Assembly: GCF_029254265.1 (NCBI RefSeq)
Contig: NZ_JAQWXX010000052.1
Span: 1-36,219, forward strand
Direction of reading: 5' to 3'
Length of the DNA stretch: 36,219 bases
From: Algoriphagus sp.
GTDB taxonomy: Bacteria; Bacteroidota; Bacteroidia; Cytophagales; Cyclobacteriaceae
Position numbers and translations under genes: made by a program. Shown piece by piece: positions 8,206 to 17,006 of the stretch; the first letter of the stretch is position 1; each line of letters starts with the position of its first letter. The notes under the pieces were generated by a model that was not told the origin of the DNA, searched no databases, and was given only the letters and a program-made list of their open reading frames with translations.

Positions 8206-10632
8206 TCACTCACTCTTGATACTCTTTACCGGATCAGCCCAAGCAGCTTTAAGAGATTGTGACATGACCGTGATTCCGGCAATCAACCCTGCGATCAATC
8301 CTGCAAATAGAAATACAGTCCAACTGATCCCTATATGGAAGGCAAAATCTTCCAACCAGGAATTCATACCAAACCAGGAAATCGGGATGGCTATCAAAAA
8401 TCCAATCCCTACCAGTTTCAAAAAATCCTTCCCAAGTAAAAGCAAAATGTTTCCGGTCTCTGCTCCCATTACTTTTCGAATTCCAATCTCTCGTGTTCGT
8501 TGGGCAGTTGCAAAAGTCACTAAACCAAGTAGGCCAAGAATCGAAATCAAGACGGCAAGCCCGGAAAAGAAAGTGAAAATGGTTTTTACTCGCTGTTCGG
8601 CAGCATACTGTTCGTTAAATCCTTGATCAACAAATCTCGGCTCAAAAGGAAAGTTAGGACGAAGTGTAGCCCATTCCTCTTTCAAATAAGCTAAGGTCTC
8701 TTCTCGTTGGGAGGCATCGATCTTGATGCTCATTAAGTTGTTTCCATTTTGTCCTATTTCAAAAACAATAGGAACAATAGGCTGATGAAGACTTTCAAAA
8801 TGAAAATCTTTCATAACCCCAGTAATAAAACCTCTTTTGCTCCCATAGTAAAACTGCTTTCCAATTGCCGCATCTGGACTTTCCCAGCCAATCTCTCGAA
8901 CTGCTGTTTCATTAAGGATAAATGCCTCTGTAGAATCGCTGGCTCGCAAGACATCGAAGTCTCTTCCAGCAACTAATGGAATCCCATAGGTTTTGAGGAA
9001 ATTATGCCCTACATCAATATCCGCAATTCGGATTTCCAATTGGGTGATTTCCCCATCTATCTCTGCTGAAGCTCCTTGATTATCCAATAATCTTCCTGAT
9101 GGAGCTCGGCTGGAAATTGTGACTGATTTTATTCCTGAATGATTTTCCAAGCGATCTTGCACAAGCAGTAAGTTTTGCTCTATCTGAGGACTTGCTGGAA
9201 GTAGTACGATATCCTCTTTCTCAAAGCCAAGATCTTTACTTTGCATGAAATCCAATTGATTTACAACCACCAAGACTGCCACGATCAGTACCACAGAAAC
9301 TGCAAACTGCCCTACCACCAAAACCGAACGGAATCGCTCATGACCTTTCCCTACTTTAAAAGCTCCTTTCAGCACTTTCCCCGGCTGAAAACCTGAAAGA
9401 AAAAGCGCTGGGTAACTTCCTGAAATCAAGCCAACGAGAACGATCAATCCTACGATTCCCAGCAGGAATTCAGGATTTTGGAAAAAGTTGAGGCTAAGTT
9501 GCTTATCTGTAAAATCTGAAAATATAGGAAGGAAGAAGAAAACCAGAATCAAGGCAAGAATCATCGAAATCGTGGTCAGCATAAAGGATTCACCCATAAA
9601 CTGTCTGATCAGATTACTTTTATCGGCACCCATCACTTTTCGAAGTCCCACTTCCATCGACCTCAGAGAGGATCGGGCAGTGGATAGATTCATAAAATTG
9701 ATACAGGCGATCAATAGAATAAATAACGCTACGGCCAAATAGATATACACATAAGCAATATCACCGTTAGCTTCGATCTCAGTATCTAGGTTAGAATACA
9801 AGTGAATATCTTCTAAAGGCCAAAGAAATAGCTTAGTTCCTTCTGACATGGGAGTTCCTGATTTGGTCTCCCCCATATGCCGATCGATCAGCGTAGGCAA
9901 TTTATCTTCGAAAGTCTGACGGTCTACGCCTTCATTGAGCAGCAAATAGGTAGAAAAACTATTCCCCCCAAAATTGCTCATGAAAGCTTCCTGTCCTCCA
10001 AAAAACATGATCACAGGTTGCATGGAAGCCAAAAACGTAGGGTGGAAATGAGAATTATCAGGAAAGTCCTCAAAGACCCCACTTACCAAGGCTGTGAATT
10101 CAGAGCCTCCCAATCCAAGTCTCAACTCCTGCCCCATGGCAGGCTCATCTCCAAAATACTTCTTGGCCATACTTTGGGAAACTAGTACTCCATTACCTTG
10201 CTGTAATGCTTTTTTAGCATCCCCTTCTAATACATTGATCGAGAAAATATCAAAAATCTCAGGGTCGGCAAATGTGAAGTGATCCTCAATAAATTTCTTA
10301 TCATCATGCATCACGAGCGGATCAGATTCCAGCATCCGAGTCACTGCCTCCACTTCATCCGGAAAATCCGACTGAATCAGCGGTGCAAAAGGTGGTGCGG
10401 TATGCCCAAGATGCAGGCTAACCTCACCGTCCGGATTAAACCAAGCCCGGGAAACCCGAACGATTCGATCTGCTTTGGTATTCCATCGATCATAACTCAA
10501 CTCATGCTGAACAAACAAGAAAATCAAAATACTTACAGCCATCCCGACCGCTAATCCAAACACGTTGATAAACATGTATAAAGGATTTTTTCGAGTATTC
10601 CGTAGCAGGATTTTGAAGTAATTCTTAAGCAT
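8206..10632 (-). CDS. FtsX/MacB-type ABC permease 1
   Basis: This 808-residue permease belongs to the large Bacteroidota MacB/FtsX family. It has a first membrane segment at about 16-42 and a MacB-type periplasmic domain. An FtsX core follows, with membrane segments near 294-315 (ending CINFMNLSTA), 350-372, 389-412 and 436-458. A second periplasmic domain and three C-terminal segments complete it, giving about eight in total. The family marks GLRKVMGA and GIRKVMGA precede the two FtsX cores. I start at the ATG at 10632 (MLKNYFK) because the 26 codons upstream have no family similarity. It lacks its own ATPase and probably uses the one at 19477-20172. It follows the DUF2807 gene, with a 7-bp array in the gap. 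Confidence 0.88.
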   Translation of the reverse strand: MLKNYFKILLRNTRKNPLYMFINVFGLAVGMAVSILIFLFVQHELSYDRWNTKADRIVRVSRAWFNPDGEVSLHLGHTAPPFAPLIQSDFPDEVEAVTRMLESDPLVMHDDKKFIEDHFTFADPEIFDIFSINVLEGDAKKALQQGNGVLVSQSMAKKYFGDEPAMGQELRLGLGGSEFTALVSGVFEDFPDNSHFHPTFLASMQPVIMFFGGQEAFMSNFGGNSFSTYLLLNEGVDRQTFEDKLPTLIDRHMGETKSGTPMSEGTKLFLWPLEDIHLYSNLDTEIEANGDIAYVYIYLAVALFILLIACINFMNLSTARSSLRSMEVGLRKVMGADKSNLIRQFMGESFMLTTISMILALILVFFFLPIFSDFTDKQLSLNFFQNPEFLLGIVGLIVLVGLISGSYPALFLSGFQPGKVLKGAFKVGKGHERFRSVLVVGQFAVSVVLIVAVLVVVNQLDFMQSKDLGFEKEDIVLLPASPQIEQNLLLVQDRLENHSGIKSVTISSRAPSGRLLDNQGASAEIDGEITQLEIRIADIDVGHNFLKTYGIPLVAGRDFDVLRASDSTEAFILNETAVREIGWESPDAAIGKQFYYGSKRGFITGVMKDFHFESLHQPIVPIVFEIGQNGNNLMSIKIDASQREETLAYLKEEWATLRPNFPFEPRFVDQGFNEQYAAEQRVKTIFTFFSGLAVLISILGLLGLVTFATAQRTREIGIRKVMGAETGNILLLLGKDFLKLVGIGFLIAIPISWFGMNSWLEDFAFHIGISWTVFLFAGLIAGLIAGITVMSQSLKAAWADPVKSIKSE

Positions 10633-10710
10633 ATTTTCTCTGGAATATAAAATTGGCAGATTGAAAAATTCTAAAATCAGTAAGCACGAAGGCGATTTTT
10701 TGACAAACAC

Positions 10711-10742
10711 CTTCCTACCTCCTAACTTCCAACTTCCTACCT
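10711..10742. repeat. Short 7-bp array, CTTCCTA/CTTCCAA type
   Basis: About four units (CTTCCTAC, CTCCTAA, CTTCCAA, CTTCCTAC) resemble the array at 3898-3985. The run ends at the stop codon of the DUF2807 gene. Confidence 0.55.
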
Positions 10743-11426
10743 TTTAATCACCTTGCTCGATCCTGAGCTTGAGATTTTCTGGCTAGTAGGATTCCCTTTA
10801 TAATACACATTTCCGGATCCGGAAGATCCTACTGTCAGATTTCCGTTTACTCCAATAGCAGTTGATCCAGAGCCTGATTTTCCAATTTTCACATCTCCAG
10901 CCATCAATTCTAGCGCTTCAAATTCACCAGAACCAGATTGGCCAATGGCTGCAGAATCTGCGCTTCCGCCTTGGATGGTCACCTTACCAGATCCACTCAT
11001 TCCAACATTTAGCGCTCCGGTTTGAAGCATCTTCATTTGAATATTACCAGAACCTGATTGCCCAATACTGAATTTTTTAGAAGTAATATTTGATTCCAAA
11101 ATCATTTTTCCTGAACCGCTCACGCCTATGCTTTCCAGCTCTCTTACGGTTACATAAGCTGTAAAATTCACATTCTTCCAACTTCCCTTTTCCAATTTTA
11201 TTTCAAGGGTATTCCCATCTACTTCTGTGATTACTTTATCGAGGTCAAAACCTTTGGATTCAAGTCGAACTTCATCTTTGTTTCCGATAGTGATAAAAAC
11301 ATCCCAGCTACCTCCCGATTTAATTCCTTTGAAAGAGCCTGGAGTCCGAGTTTCAGTCTGTGCTTGAGCAGTGAAGCCTACCAAAAAAAGTAGGATAATG
11401 AGTGAAGTGATTTTTGTGGTTTTCAT
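10737..11426 (-). CDS. Secreted head-GIN / DUF2807 protein
   Basis: This 229-residue protein has a cleavable signal peptide (hydrophobic core then AQAQ at about 20-23). The body is a DUF2807 (head GIN) domain: regularly spaced SGSG motifs (GVSGSGKM, IGQSGSGN, GMSGSGKV, GKSGSGS) separated by short beta strands, forming a right-handed beta ladder. The family is often annotated as a putative autotransporter adhesin, but no transporter domain is present here, and the role is unknown. It sits inside the ABC export locus, ahead of permease 1. It has an upstream dyad and TGGCAC promoter spaced like those of the DUF4097 gene, another beta-ladder envelope protein. Confidence 0.85.
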   Translation of the reverse strand: MKTTKITSLIILLFLVGFTAQAQTETRTPGSFKGIKSGGSWDVFITIGNKDEVRLESKGFDLDKVITEVDGNTLEIKLEKGSWKNVNFTAYVTVRELESIGVSGSGKMILESNITSKKFSIGQSGSGNIQMKMLQTGALNVGMSGSGKVTIQGGSADSAAIGQSGSGEFEALELMAGDVKIGKSGSGSTAIGVNGNLTVGSSGSGNVYYKGNPTSQKISSSGSSKVIKR

Positions 11427-11459
11427 GTTGTTGGTTGTTTTATTTATGTTGAATACAAT

Positions 11460-11475
11460 TTCAGAGATTGTGCCA
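11460..11475 (-). promoter_or_regulatory. Sigma-54-like promoter B (DUF2807)
   Basis: On the minus strand this reads TGGCAC-AATCT-CTGAA. The -24 box is a perfect TGGCAC; the -12 region has TG but A in place of the usual C. The TGG starts 49 bp before the ATG, exactly as in promoter A, and 86 bp from the outer edge of dyad B. Confidence 0.55.
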
Positions 11476-11527
11476 AGGGAAAATCACCCTTGATTGATCT
11501 GATTTCCCCTTTTCGAAAACAAACCCT

Positions 11528-11561
11528 GTCCGATCGTTTCGAGTTTTGCCCGTGAGCGGAC
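11528..11561 (-). promoter_or_regulatory. Enhancer-like dyad B
   Basis: On the minus strand 11548-11561 reads GTCCG-CTCA-CGGGC, fitting GYYCG-N4-CGRRC, flanked by TTTT and AAAA. Exactly 20 bp on, the unit at 11528-11541 has one good half-site (CGGAC at its far side). The pair lies 102-135 bp upstream of the DUF2807 start. Confidence 0.65.
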
Positions 11562-11659
11562 AAAAATTAATTGTTTTTTTTGTTAGAAATAGATCTTTTG
11601 ATTCATAAAGAAAGTTGAAGCTGCTGGTGTGTGCATTCAACTATCACAAGCAGGTTAAC

Positions 11660-11679
11660 TTTCAATTTTTAAATTGAAA
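11660..11679. repeat. AT-rich palindrome
   Basis: Nine-base arms TTTCAATTT and AAATTGAAA pair perfectly around TT. No T-tract follows, so it is more likely a binding site or a cruciform than a terminator. Confidence 0.5.
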
Positions 11680-11851
11680 CCCACTACATAGATGTACTTA
11701 AAGTCAAATTGGTTGCACCGAAACAAAAAAATCTTTACTTCTCCCTAGCCCATTTCCCCATGGATCAATTATAATTCAGTCTGTGAAGGCAGGGATTGAG
11801 TCGAAGAGAAAGTCATATGTTTGAAACTTTACTTCAAAATCAGAAATCCTC

Positions 11852-14254
11852 TTACTCATCCTTAATGCTTTCCACGGGATTTGCCCAAGCTGCTTTGATA
11901 GCTTGTGAGCCAACAGTAATCAAAGCAATAAAAAGTGTTACAATTCCTGCAAACCCAAAAGTCCAAAGCGAAAGCCCAGCTTTATAGGGAAAATCAGCCT
12001 GCCAAGAATCCATGGCATACCAAGCTAGCGGAAATGCAAAAATCATCGCCACTGCTACCAAAATCACAAAGTCTTTAGAAATCAAATTCAATAAGCTTTG
12101 AGTACTTGCTCCCATCACTTTTCGAATCCCAATCTCTTTGGTTCGCTGCTGTACAGCATAAGCTGCCAAGCCGAATAATCCGAGGCAAGAAATTAAAATC
12201 GCTAAAATTCCTGCAATTGTAAATGCCAAACTCAATTGAGATTCTTGGCGGTATTGCTCTGCAAAAGTCTCGTCCATAAAGGAATAGCTAAAGGGATTTC
12301 CAGGGAACACCGATTCATATATATTTTGAGTAGAAGCAATCGCTTCGGACATTTGAGCCGGATCTACCACTAAGGTAAAATAACCATCCGCTTCCGAAGC
12401 CAAGAAAATCATAGGTTTGATTGGCTCTCGGAGAGACATGTGATGGTAATCTTTAGTCACTCCGATTACCTCAAAAGGCTTACCCCACAGGATATTTTGT
12501 CCCACCGCAGCATCTGGGCTTTCAAATCCCAATTGCGCCGCAGAAGATTCGTTGAGCATGACTTTATTCAGGTTGTTCCAATTTTGAGTCGCCTCATCTG
12601 TGGTAAAATTTCTTCCTGCCAACACCTCGATTTCATACGTGGGAATAAATTGCTCATCGATGATAAACATGCTGTAATTGTAATCCTTATCCTCAGGTCT
12701 TGCTACTAAAGGCGTAATCCCTCCTGCAGAAAAATTATAACCTTGACCCGGAAGGTTATTTGATCCTGCTATTGCTTTCACAAAAGTTTGGGCTTTTAAA
12801 CTTTGCTTGAAGGCATTCATTTTCGAAGACCGATTTTCACCTACATCATTTGGCCCCGCTACAATCAGCTTCTGATCCACATTCATCCCCAGACTTTGCG
12901 TCTGCATAAAGGACAATTGGTCTCGAATTGCAAGCGTACAAACTATGATGCCAATCGAAATTACAAACTGAAAAACTACCAAAGACTTGCGAATCCATTG
13001 AGTTTCAGGTTTGAATTTTACTTGGGATCGCTTTTCAAATTTTCCAGAAAGAATCACCACATAGAAACCTGAAATCAATGCACAGGAACCGATGATCGTA
13101 GAGATAATTAAAACTACTTGAGGTGTTTGTAAAATTCCAAACCAAATAGCTTTCCCAAAAATACTAAGAGCAAAAGGTGCTAGCAGATATAATAAAACAA
13201 CTGAAATCACTAATGAAATCACTAATAAAAGCAAAGTCTCGATCATAAACTGTTGAGCTAATTGCCAAGATTGTGCTCCTAAAACTTTCCTCATTTTGAT
13301 CTCTTTTATTCTAGTCAAAATATTGGCTGATGAAAGATTAAGGTAATTCACATAGGCAATCCCAAGAATCAAAATCGCAATGGCTAAAAACACCAAAACT
13401 GATCCCATTTTAGAAGAAGTGGGTAGCGGATCTGAAATAGAAGAGCCCAAATGGATACTTGGAAGATCCTGAAGAATTATTGAATTCGCCTCCCCATTTG
13501 GCGTTTTTCGAATAAACTCCGTCAATTGATCCGAAAGCGAATTGGGATCAGCCCCCTCTTTTGTCATGACAAATAAGTTGACAAATCCGGAATCAAAACC
13601 ATTTGGATCAGCCCAATCATTTCCTGAGCGGTTTGCTGGATTCTCTAAGGTGTGAATGGATAAAAACATATCCCCTGTAATATCTGATGTGGAAGGAATT
13701 GATTTTAAAACTCCGGAAACGGAAAATTCTTGTTTCCCAAATTGGTTGCTCAGCAGGAATGTTTTTCCCAGTGGATCCGCTTTTCCAAAAAACTTATCCG
13801 CTATAGTCTGAGTAATCACAGCAGTATTAGTTGCAGTCAGGTCGGCAGTTCCTCTGAGGATTGGAAATGAAAAAGTCTGAAAGAAATCTCCCTCCACAAA
13901 ACTTACTGCATCCTCTTTAAAAAACAGATCAGTTTCAGGGATCGCGACTAAACCTCCTCCGATATATTCCGCAATCCTGCCAGCTGATTCAATTTCAGGA
14001 AAATTAGCTTCCAAAACCCCTGCATAGCCAGGTGGAAGGTAAGTTTCAAACTCACCTTTCCCCTCAGTGACCACAACTCTGAAGATCCGATCTTTATTAA
14101 TATGAAAATCATTGTAGCTCCACTCCGTGACCACATAAGCAAAAAGCCCCAAGAAGGTAACCATACCTAAAACCAAACCTAGAAAATTGACGAATGTAAA
14201 AAGTCGTCTTTTGATCAGGCTTCTAAATGCGATTTTGAGGTAGTTGAGAAACAT
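11852..14254 (-). CDS. FtsX/MacB-type ABC permease 2
   Basis: This 800-residue permease is a paralog of the other three in the locus, with the same order of parts: N-terminal membrane helix with FLGLVLGMVTFLGLF, periplasmic domain, FtsX core (IRTRIKEIKMRKVLGA-like region), second periplasmic domain, and C-terminal FtsX core (GIRKVMGAS). Its N-terminal half is the most divergent of the four; for example, the first core reads YVNYLNLSSANILTR where the others have CINFMNLSTARS. It starts 97 bp after the stop of permease 3 with no dyad or TGGCAY element in that gap, so it is probably co-transcribed with permease 3. It has no ATPase of its own. Confidence 0.87.
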   Translation of the reverse strand: MFLNYLKIAFRSLIKRRLFTFVNFLGLVLGMVTFLGLFAYVVTEWSYNDFHINKDRIFRVVVTEGKGEFETYLPPGYAGVLEANFPEIESAGRIAEYIGGGLVAIPETDLFFKEDAVSFVEGDFFQTFSFPILRGTADLTATNTAVITQTIADKFFGKADPLGKTFLLSNQFGKQEFSVSGVLKSIPSTSDITGDMFLSIHTLENPANRSGNDWADPNGFDSGFVNLFVMTKEGADPNSLSDQLTEFIRKTPNGEANSIILQDLPSIHLGSSISDPLPTSSKMGSVLVFLAIAILILGIAYVNYLNLSSANILTRIKEIKMRKVLGAQSWQLAQQFMIETLLLLVISLVISVVLLYLLAPFALSIFGKAIWFGILQTPQVVLIISTIIGSCALISGFYVVILSGKFEKRSQVKFKPETQWIRKSLVVFQFVISIGIIVCTLAIRDQLSFMQTQSLGMNVDQKLIVAGPNDVGENRSSKMNAFKQSLKAQTFVKAIAGSNNLPGQGYNFSAGGITPLVARPEDKDYNYSMFIIDEQFIPTYEIEVLAGRNFTTDEATQNWNNLNKVMLNESSAAQLGFESPDAAVGQNILWGKPFEVIGVTKDYHHMSLREPIKPMIFLASEADGYFTLVVDPAQMSEAIASTQNIYESVFPGNPFSYSFMDETFAEQYRQESQLSLAFTIAGILAILISCLGLFGLAAYAVQQRTKEIGIRKVMGASTQSLLNLISKDFVILVAVAMIFAFPLAWYAMDSWQADFPYKAGLSLWTFGFAGIVTLFIALITVGSQAIKAAWANPVESIKDE

Positions 14255-14351
14255 GGGGTTATTGATTACAAGTTTAAAATAATTTTTTCCTTACAAAGCG
14301 TTTAACTTTTCTGCTAACATTCATTTCCAATCATTTTTTTTAAATCCCGGC

Positions 14352-16805
14352 TTACTCGCTTTTTAGAGAATTAACCGGGTTAGCTATTGCAGCTTTAATG
14401 GACTGATAACTGGTTGTCAGCAAGGCAATCACAATCGCAAAGAGACCTGCTCCCAAGAATACCTGCCAGCCTAAGTCCTGCTTAAACTGATAATCTTCCA
14501 GCCATTTTCTCATTGCCCACCAAGCAATAGGTGCTGCAATCAGGAAGGCGATTATGACAAGCTTTGCGAACTCCTTAGAGAGTAATACCACGATGCTCCC
14601 GATACTTGAACCCAGCACTTTCCGGATGCCTATTTCTTTGGTTCTTTGCTCAGCTGTAAAGGCCGTCAAGGCAAACAAACCCAGACAGGCAATGACGATT
14701 GCAAATCCAGCAAATATCCCAAAGACCTTTCCTAAGCGGGTTTCTGAAGCATACATATTTCCGAATCGATCATCCAAGAAGGAATAGGTGAAAGGTTGGC
14801 CGGGTGCAAATTGATTCCAAGTAGCTTCTACATATTCGATCACCTGATCTGTATTGGTAGCGTTGAATCTAAAAGATGCGATTCCTCTTGGTTTGTCGCT
14901 AAGGAAAATCATCACGGAACCGATATTTTCTTTGAGGGATTCGAAATTGAAATTTTTCACAATTCCTACCACAGTCCGGCCTTTTAACTCATCCAAGTTC
15001 ATCGTCTCGTTATCACCAGCCAAACTGTAGATTTTTTGACCGATAGGATCTCCTACAAAGTTGAATTGCTTTGCGGCAGTTTCGTTTAGTATGACAGCAG
15101 AGGAATCTGAGGGGAATTCCATAGAAAAATCTCTTCCTTCCGCTATTTCCATCCCCATTGTCTTCACATAATCATAGTCAACTTCCCAGTTTTGTAAACT
15201 TACGAGATTCTCCGTCTGCTTAGGATCTTTCCCTTCAGCCCACCAAGGCGTGTCCGATCTCCAGGTACCCGACACCGGCAAAAACCCTGTAATAGTTCCT
15301 GACTCCATCATAGAATTTGACAGAATCTCCCGCTTGAAAGATTCGGCCTGATCTCCCAATGCATAGACATCGTCTACCGTAATGATCTGATCCTTATTGA
15401 AGCCAATCTTTTTATTCTGTATGTAATCCAGCTGATTAAACACCACTATCGTGGCTATGATCAAAATGATAGAAATCGCAAACTGGAAGACTACTAGGGA
15501 GCTTCGGACCATTCCACTTCTCATCCCCATAGAAACTTTCCCTTTTAGAATACTAATTGGCTTGAAGCCTGAAAGGAAAAATGCAGGATAAATACCAGCC
15601 AATAAACCGGTACCTATAGCTCCAATAATCAGAATTCCATAAAACGTGAATTGAGAAAATGGAACAGTAAGTTCTCTTCCTGCCAAGTCATTGAAAAATG
15701 GTAATAGCAAGGAAACTAATGGCACAGCAATTAGAAATGAAATAGAGCTCAACAAAATAGACTCCATCAAAAACTGACGAATCAAATGCGTACGGAATGA
15801 ACCCATCACTTTTCTGATGCCCACTTCCTTGGCACGGTTTGCAGATCTAGCCGTGGACAAATTCATAAAATTGATACAGGCAATGATCAGAATAAAGAGT
15901 GCAACTGCTATAAATAGATAGATGTAGGTGATATTGAAATTGGGCTCAAACTCACCCATTAGGTTACTTTTCAAGTGAATATCTAACAGCGGCTGAAGAT
16001 CATATTCTATTTTCCCACCATCTGCAAGCATGGCATCTAATGTGGCCCCTTCCCCGAAAACCTTACTTAATTCTGGCTCTATATTCTTTTTGATAAGAGA
16101 CATCAACTTCAGATTTAATGCCTCAGGATCTGCATCTTCCCTGATTTTTAAATAGGTCTGGAAATTATTACCCATCCAGGAAGTGGTTTTTGCTTCTTCC
16201 AATCCTTCCATAGCTAGCAGGAAATCGAAATGAAAATGGCTGTTTTGAGGAATATCTTCATACACTCCTGTGATCCTGAAATCCTCATCATTATCAAGAG
16301 TCAGGGATTTCCCTAAAGCACTTTCTCCGGGGAAATACTTCTCAGCAATGCTTTTACTGATCGCCATGGTATTGGGTTCCGCTAAAACCCCATCTTTATT
16401 TCCTTCCAAAAGTGGAGTTCCGAATACATTGAAAAAGTCCTTGCTTGTCCATATGACTCTATTTTCCTTGGTATTCTGATCGGTCTTTTTAACCAAATAG
16501 GAGCCTCGTTGTCTAAAATTAACGGCATATTCTACCTCTGGAAATTCCTCAGGAAGTGCTTCGGCCATCGGTGCAGGAGCGTTGGGCATATCCCAATGAT
16601 TCCCACCAAAAATGATATCGGCATGAATTCTATAAATCTGGTCAGCATTTTTGAAATGCTTATCGTAGGAAAGTTCATTAATCACAAACAGTGTGATAAT
16701 CATACAGACTGCCACACCGACTGATAAGCCTAGAATATTGATGAATGTGTAGAACTTATGCTTTTTAAGGTTCCTGATGGCGATTTTGATATAATTCTCA
16801 AGCAT
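14352..16805 (-). CDS. FtsX/MacB-type ABC permease 3
   Basis: This 817-residue paralog has the usual eight-segment layout: MLENYIKIAIRNLKKHKFY before the first helix, an FtsX core with CINFMNLSTARSANR and KEVGIRKVMGS, and a C-terminal core with KEIGIRKVLGSS. The family end motif ANPVNSLKSE is intact. It begins its own transcription unit: dyad C and a TGGCAT promoter lie upstream, and the preceding permease 4 is closed by an intrinsic terminator. The leader between the promoter and ATG is long (TGG box 111 bp before the ATG, against 49-52 bp for the other three units). Confidence 0.88.
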   Translation of the reverse strand: MLENYIKIAIRNLKKHKFYTFINILGLSVGVAVCMIITLFVINELSYDKHFKNADQIYRIHADIIFGGNHWDMPNAPAPMAEALPEEFPEVEYAVNFRQRGSYLVKKTDQNTKENRVIWTSKDFFNVFGTPLLEGNKDGVLAEPNTMAISKSIAEKYFPGESALGKSLTLDNDEDFRITGVYEDIPQNSHFHFDFLLAMEGLEEAKTTSWMGNNFQTYLKIREDADPEALNLKLMSLIKKNIEPELSKVFGEGATLDAMLADGGKIEYDLQPLLDIHLKSNLMGEFEPNFNITYIYLFIAVALFILIIACINFMNLSTARSANRAKEVGIRKVMGSFRTHLIRQFLMESILLSSISFLIAVPLVSLLLPFFNDLAGRELTVPFSQFTFYGILIIGAIGTGLLAGIYPAFFLSGFKPISILKGKVSMGMRSGMVRSSLVVFQFAISIILIIATIVVFNQLDYIQNKKIGFNKDQIITVDDVYALGDQAESFKREILSNSMMESGTITGFLPVSGTWRSDTPWWAEGKDPKQTENLVSLQNWEVDYDYVKTMGMEIAEGRDFSMEFPSDSSAVILNETAAKQFNFVGDPIGQKIYSLAGDNETMNLDELKGRTVVGIVKNFNFESLKENIGSVMIFLSDKPRGIASFRFNATNTDQVIEYVEATWNQFAPGQPFTYSFLDDRFGNMYASETRLGKVFGIFAGFAIVIACLGLFALTAFTAEQRTKEIGIRKVLGSSIGSIVVLLSKEFAKLVIIAFLIAAPIAWWAMRKWLEDYQFKQDLGWQVFLGAGLFAIVIALLTTSYQSIKAAIANPVNSLKSE

Positions 16806-16900
16806 GGCAAATCGTTATAAGTTGGTTTAATCAGAAAAAAAGGAATTAGTCCTAAATCAATAAGATGCTTCCCGAAGGTTGAAGGTTATATCAAAACATA

Positions 16901-16916
16901 TTCAGGATTGATGCCA
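16901..16916 (-). promoter_or_regulatory. Sigma-54-like promoter C (permease 3)
   Basis: On the minus strand this reads TGGCAT-CAATC-CTGAA, with the same CTGAA at the -12 region as promoter B. It lies 86 bp from the outer edge of dyad C, the same spacing as in unit B, although the start codon is 62 bp farther away. Confidence 0.55.
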
Positions 16917-16918
16917 GT

Positions 16919-16948
16919 AAAAAAAAGCCTTCTGGATGCCAGAAAGCT
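16919..16948 (-). terminator. Intrinsic terminator of permease 4 unit
   Basis: On the minus strand a 10-bp stem (AGCTTTCTGG with CCAGAAGGCT, one G-T type mismatch) closes on a CAT loop and is followed by eight T. It lies 59 bp after the end of the permease 4 gene and sits between dyad C and promoter C. Confidence 0.8.
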
Positions 16949-16968
16949 CATTTTTAAATTTTTGATCC

Positions 16969-17002
16969 CCACAAGTTCGAACAGTATTGTTCGCATTCGA
17001 GC
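16969..17002 (-). promoter_or_regulatory. Enhancer-like dyad C
   Basis: On the minus strand 16989-17002 reads GCTCG-AATG-CGAAC, fitting GYYCG-N4-CGRRC, preceded by TTTT. Exactly 20 bp on, at 16969-16982, is a half-site GTTCG. The site lies just outside the 3' end of permease 4 and upstream of that gene's terminator. Confidence 0.65.
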
Positions 17003-17006
17003 AAAA

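Larger units (their letters stand above)
11427..11851. other. Regulatory gap between permease 2 and DUF2807
   Basis: These 425 bp contain promoter B and dyad B (described separately) and a perfect AT-rich palindrome with 9-bp arms (TTTCAATTT/AAATTGAAA, 11660-11679). The rest, including the region after the permease 2 stop codon, shows no gene and no clear intrinsic terminator. Confidence 0.5.

Noticed and set aside
16933..16947. TGGCAT-CCAGA-AGGCT as a second sigma-54 promoter upstream of permease 3
   Set aside because: It has the GG-N10-GC spacing, but it lies within the stem of a clear intrinsic terminator, and the other TGGCAT box at 16916 keeps the enhancer spacing seen in the other units.
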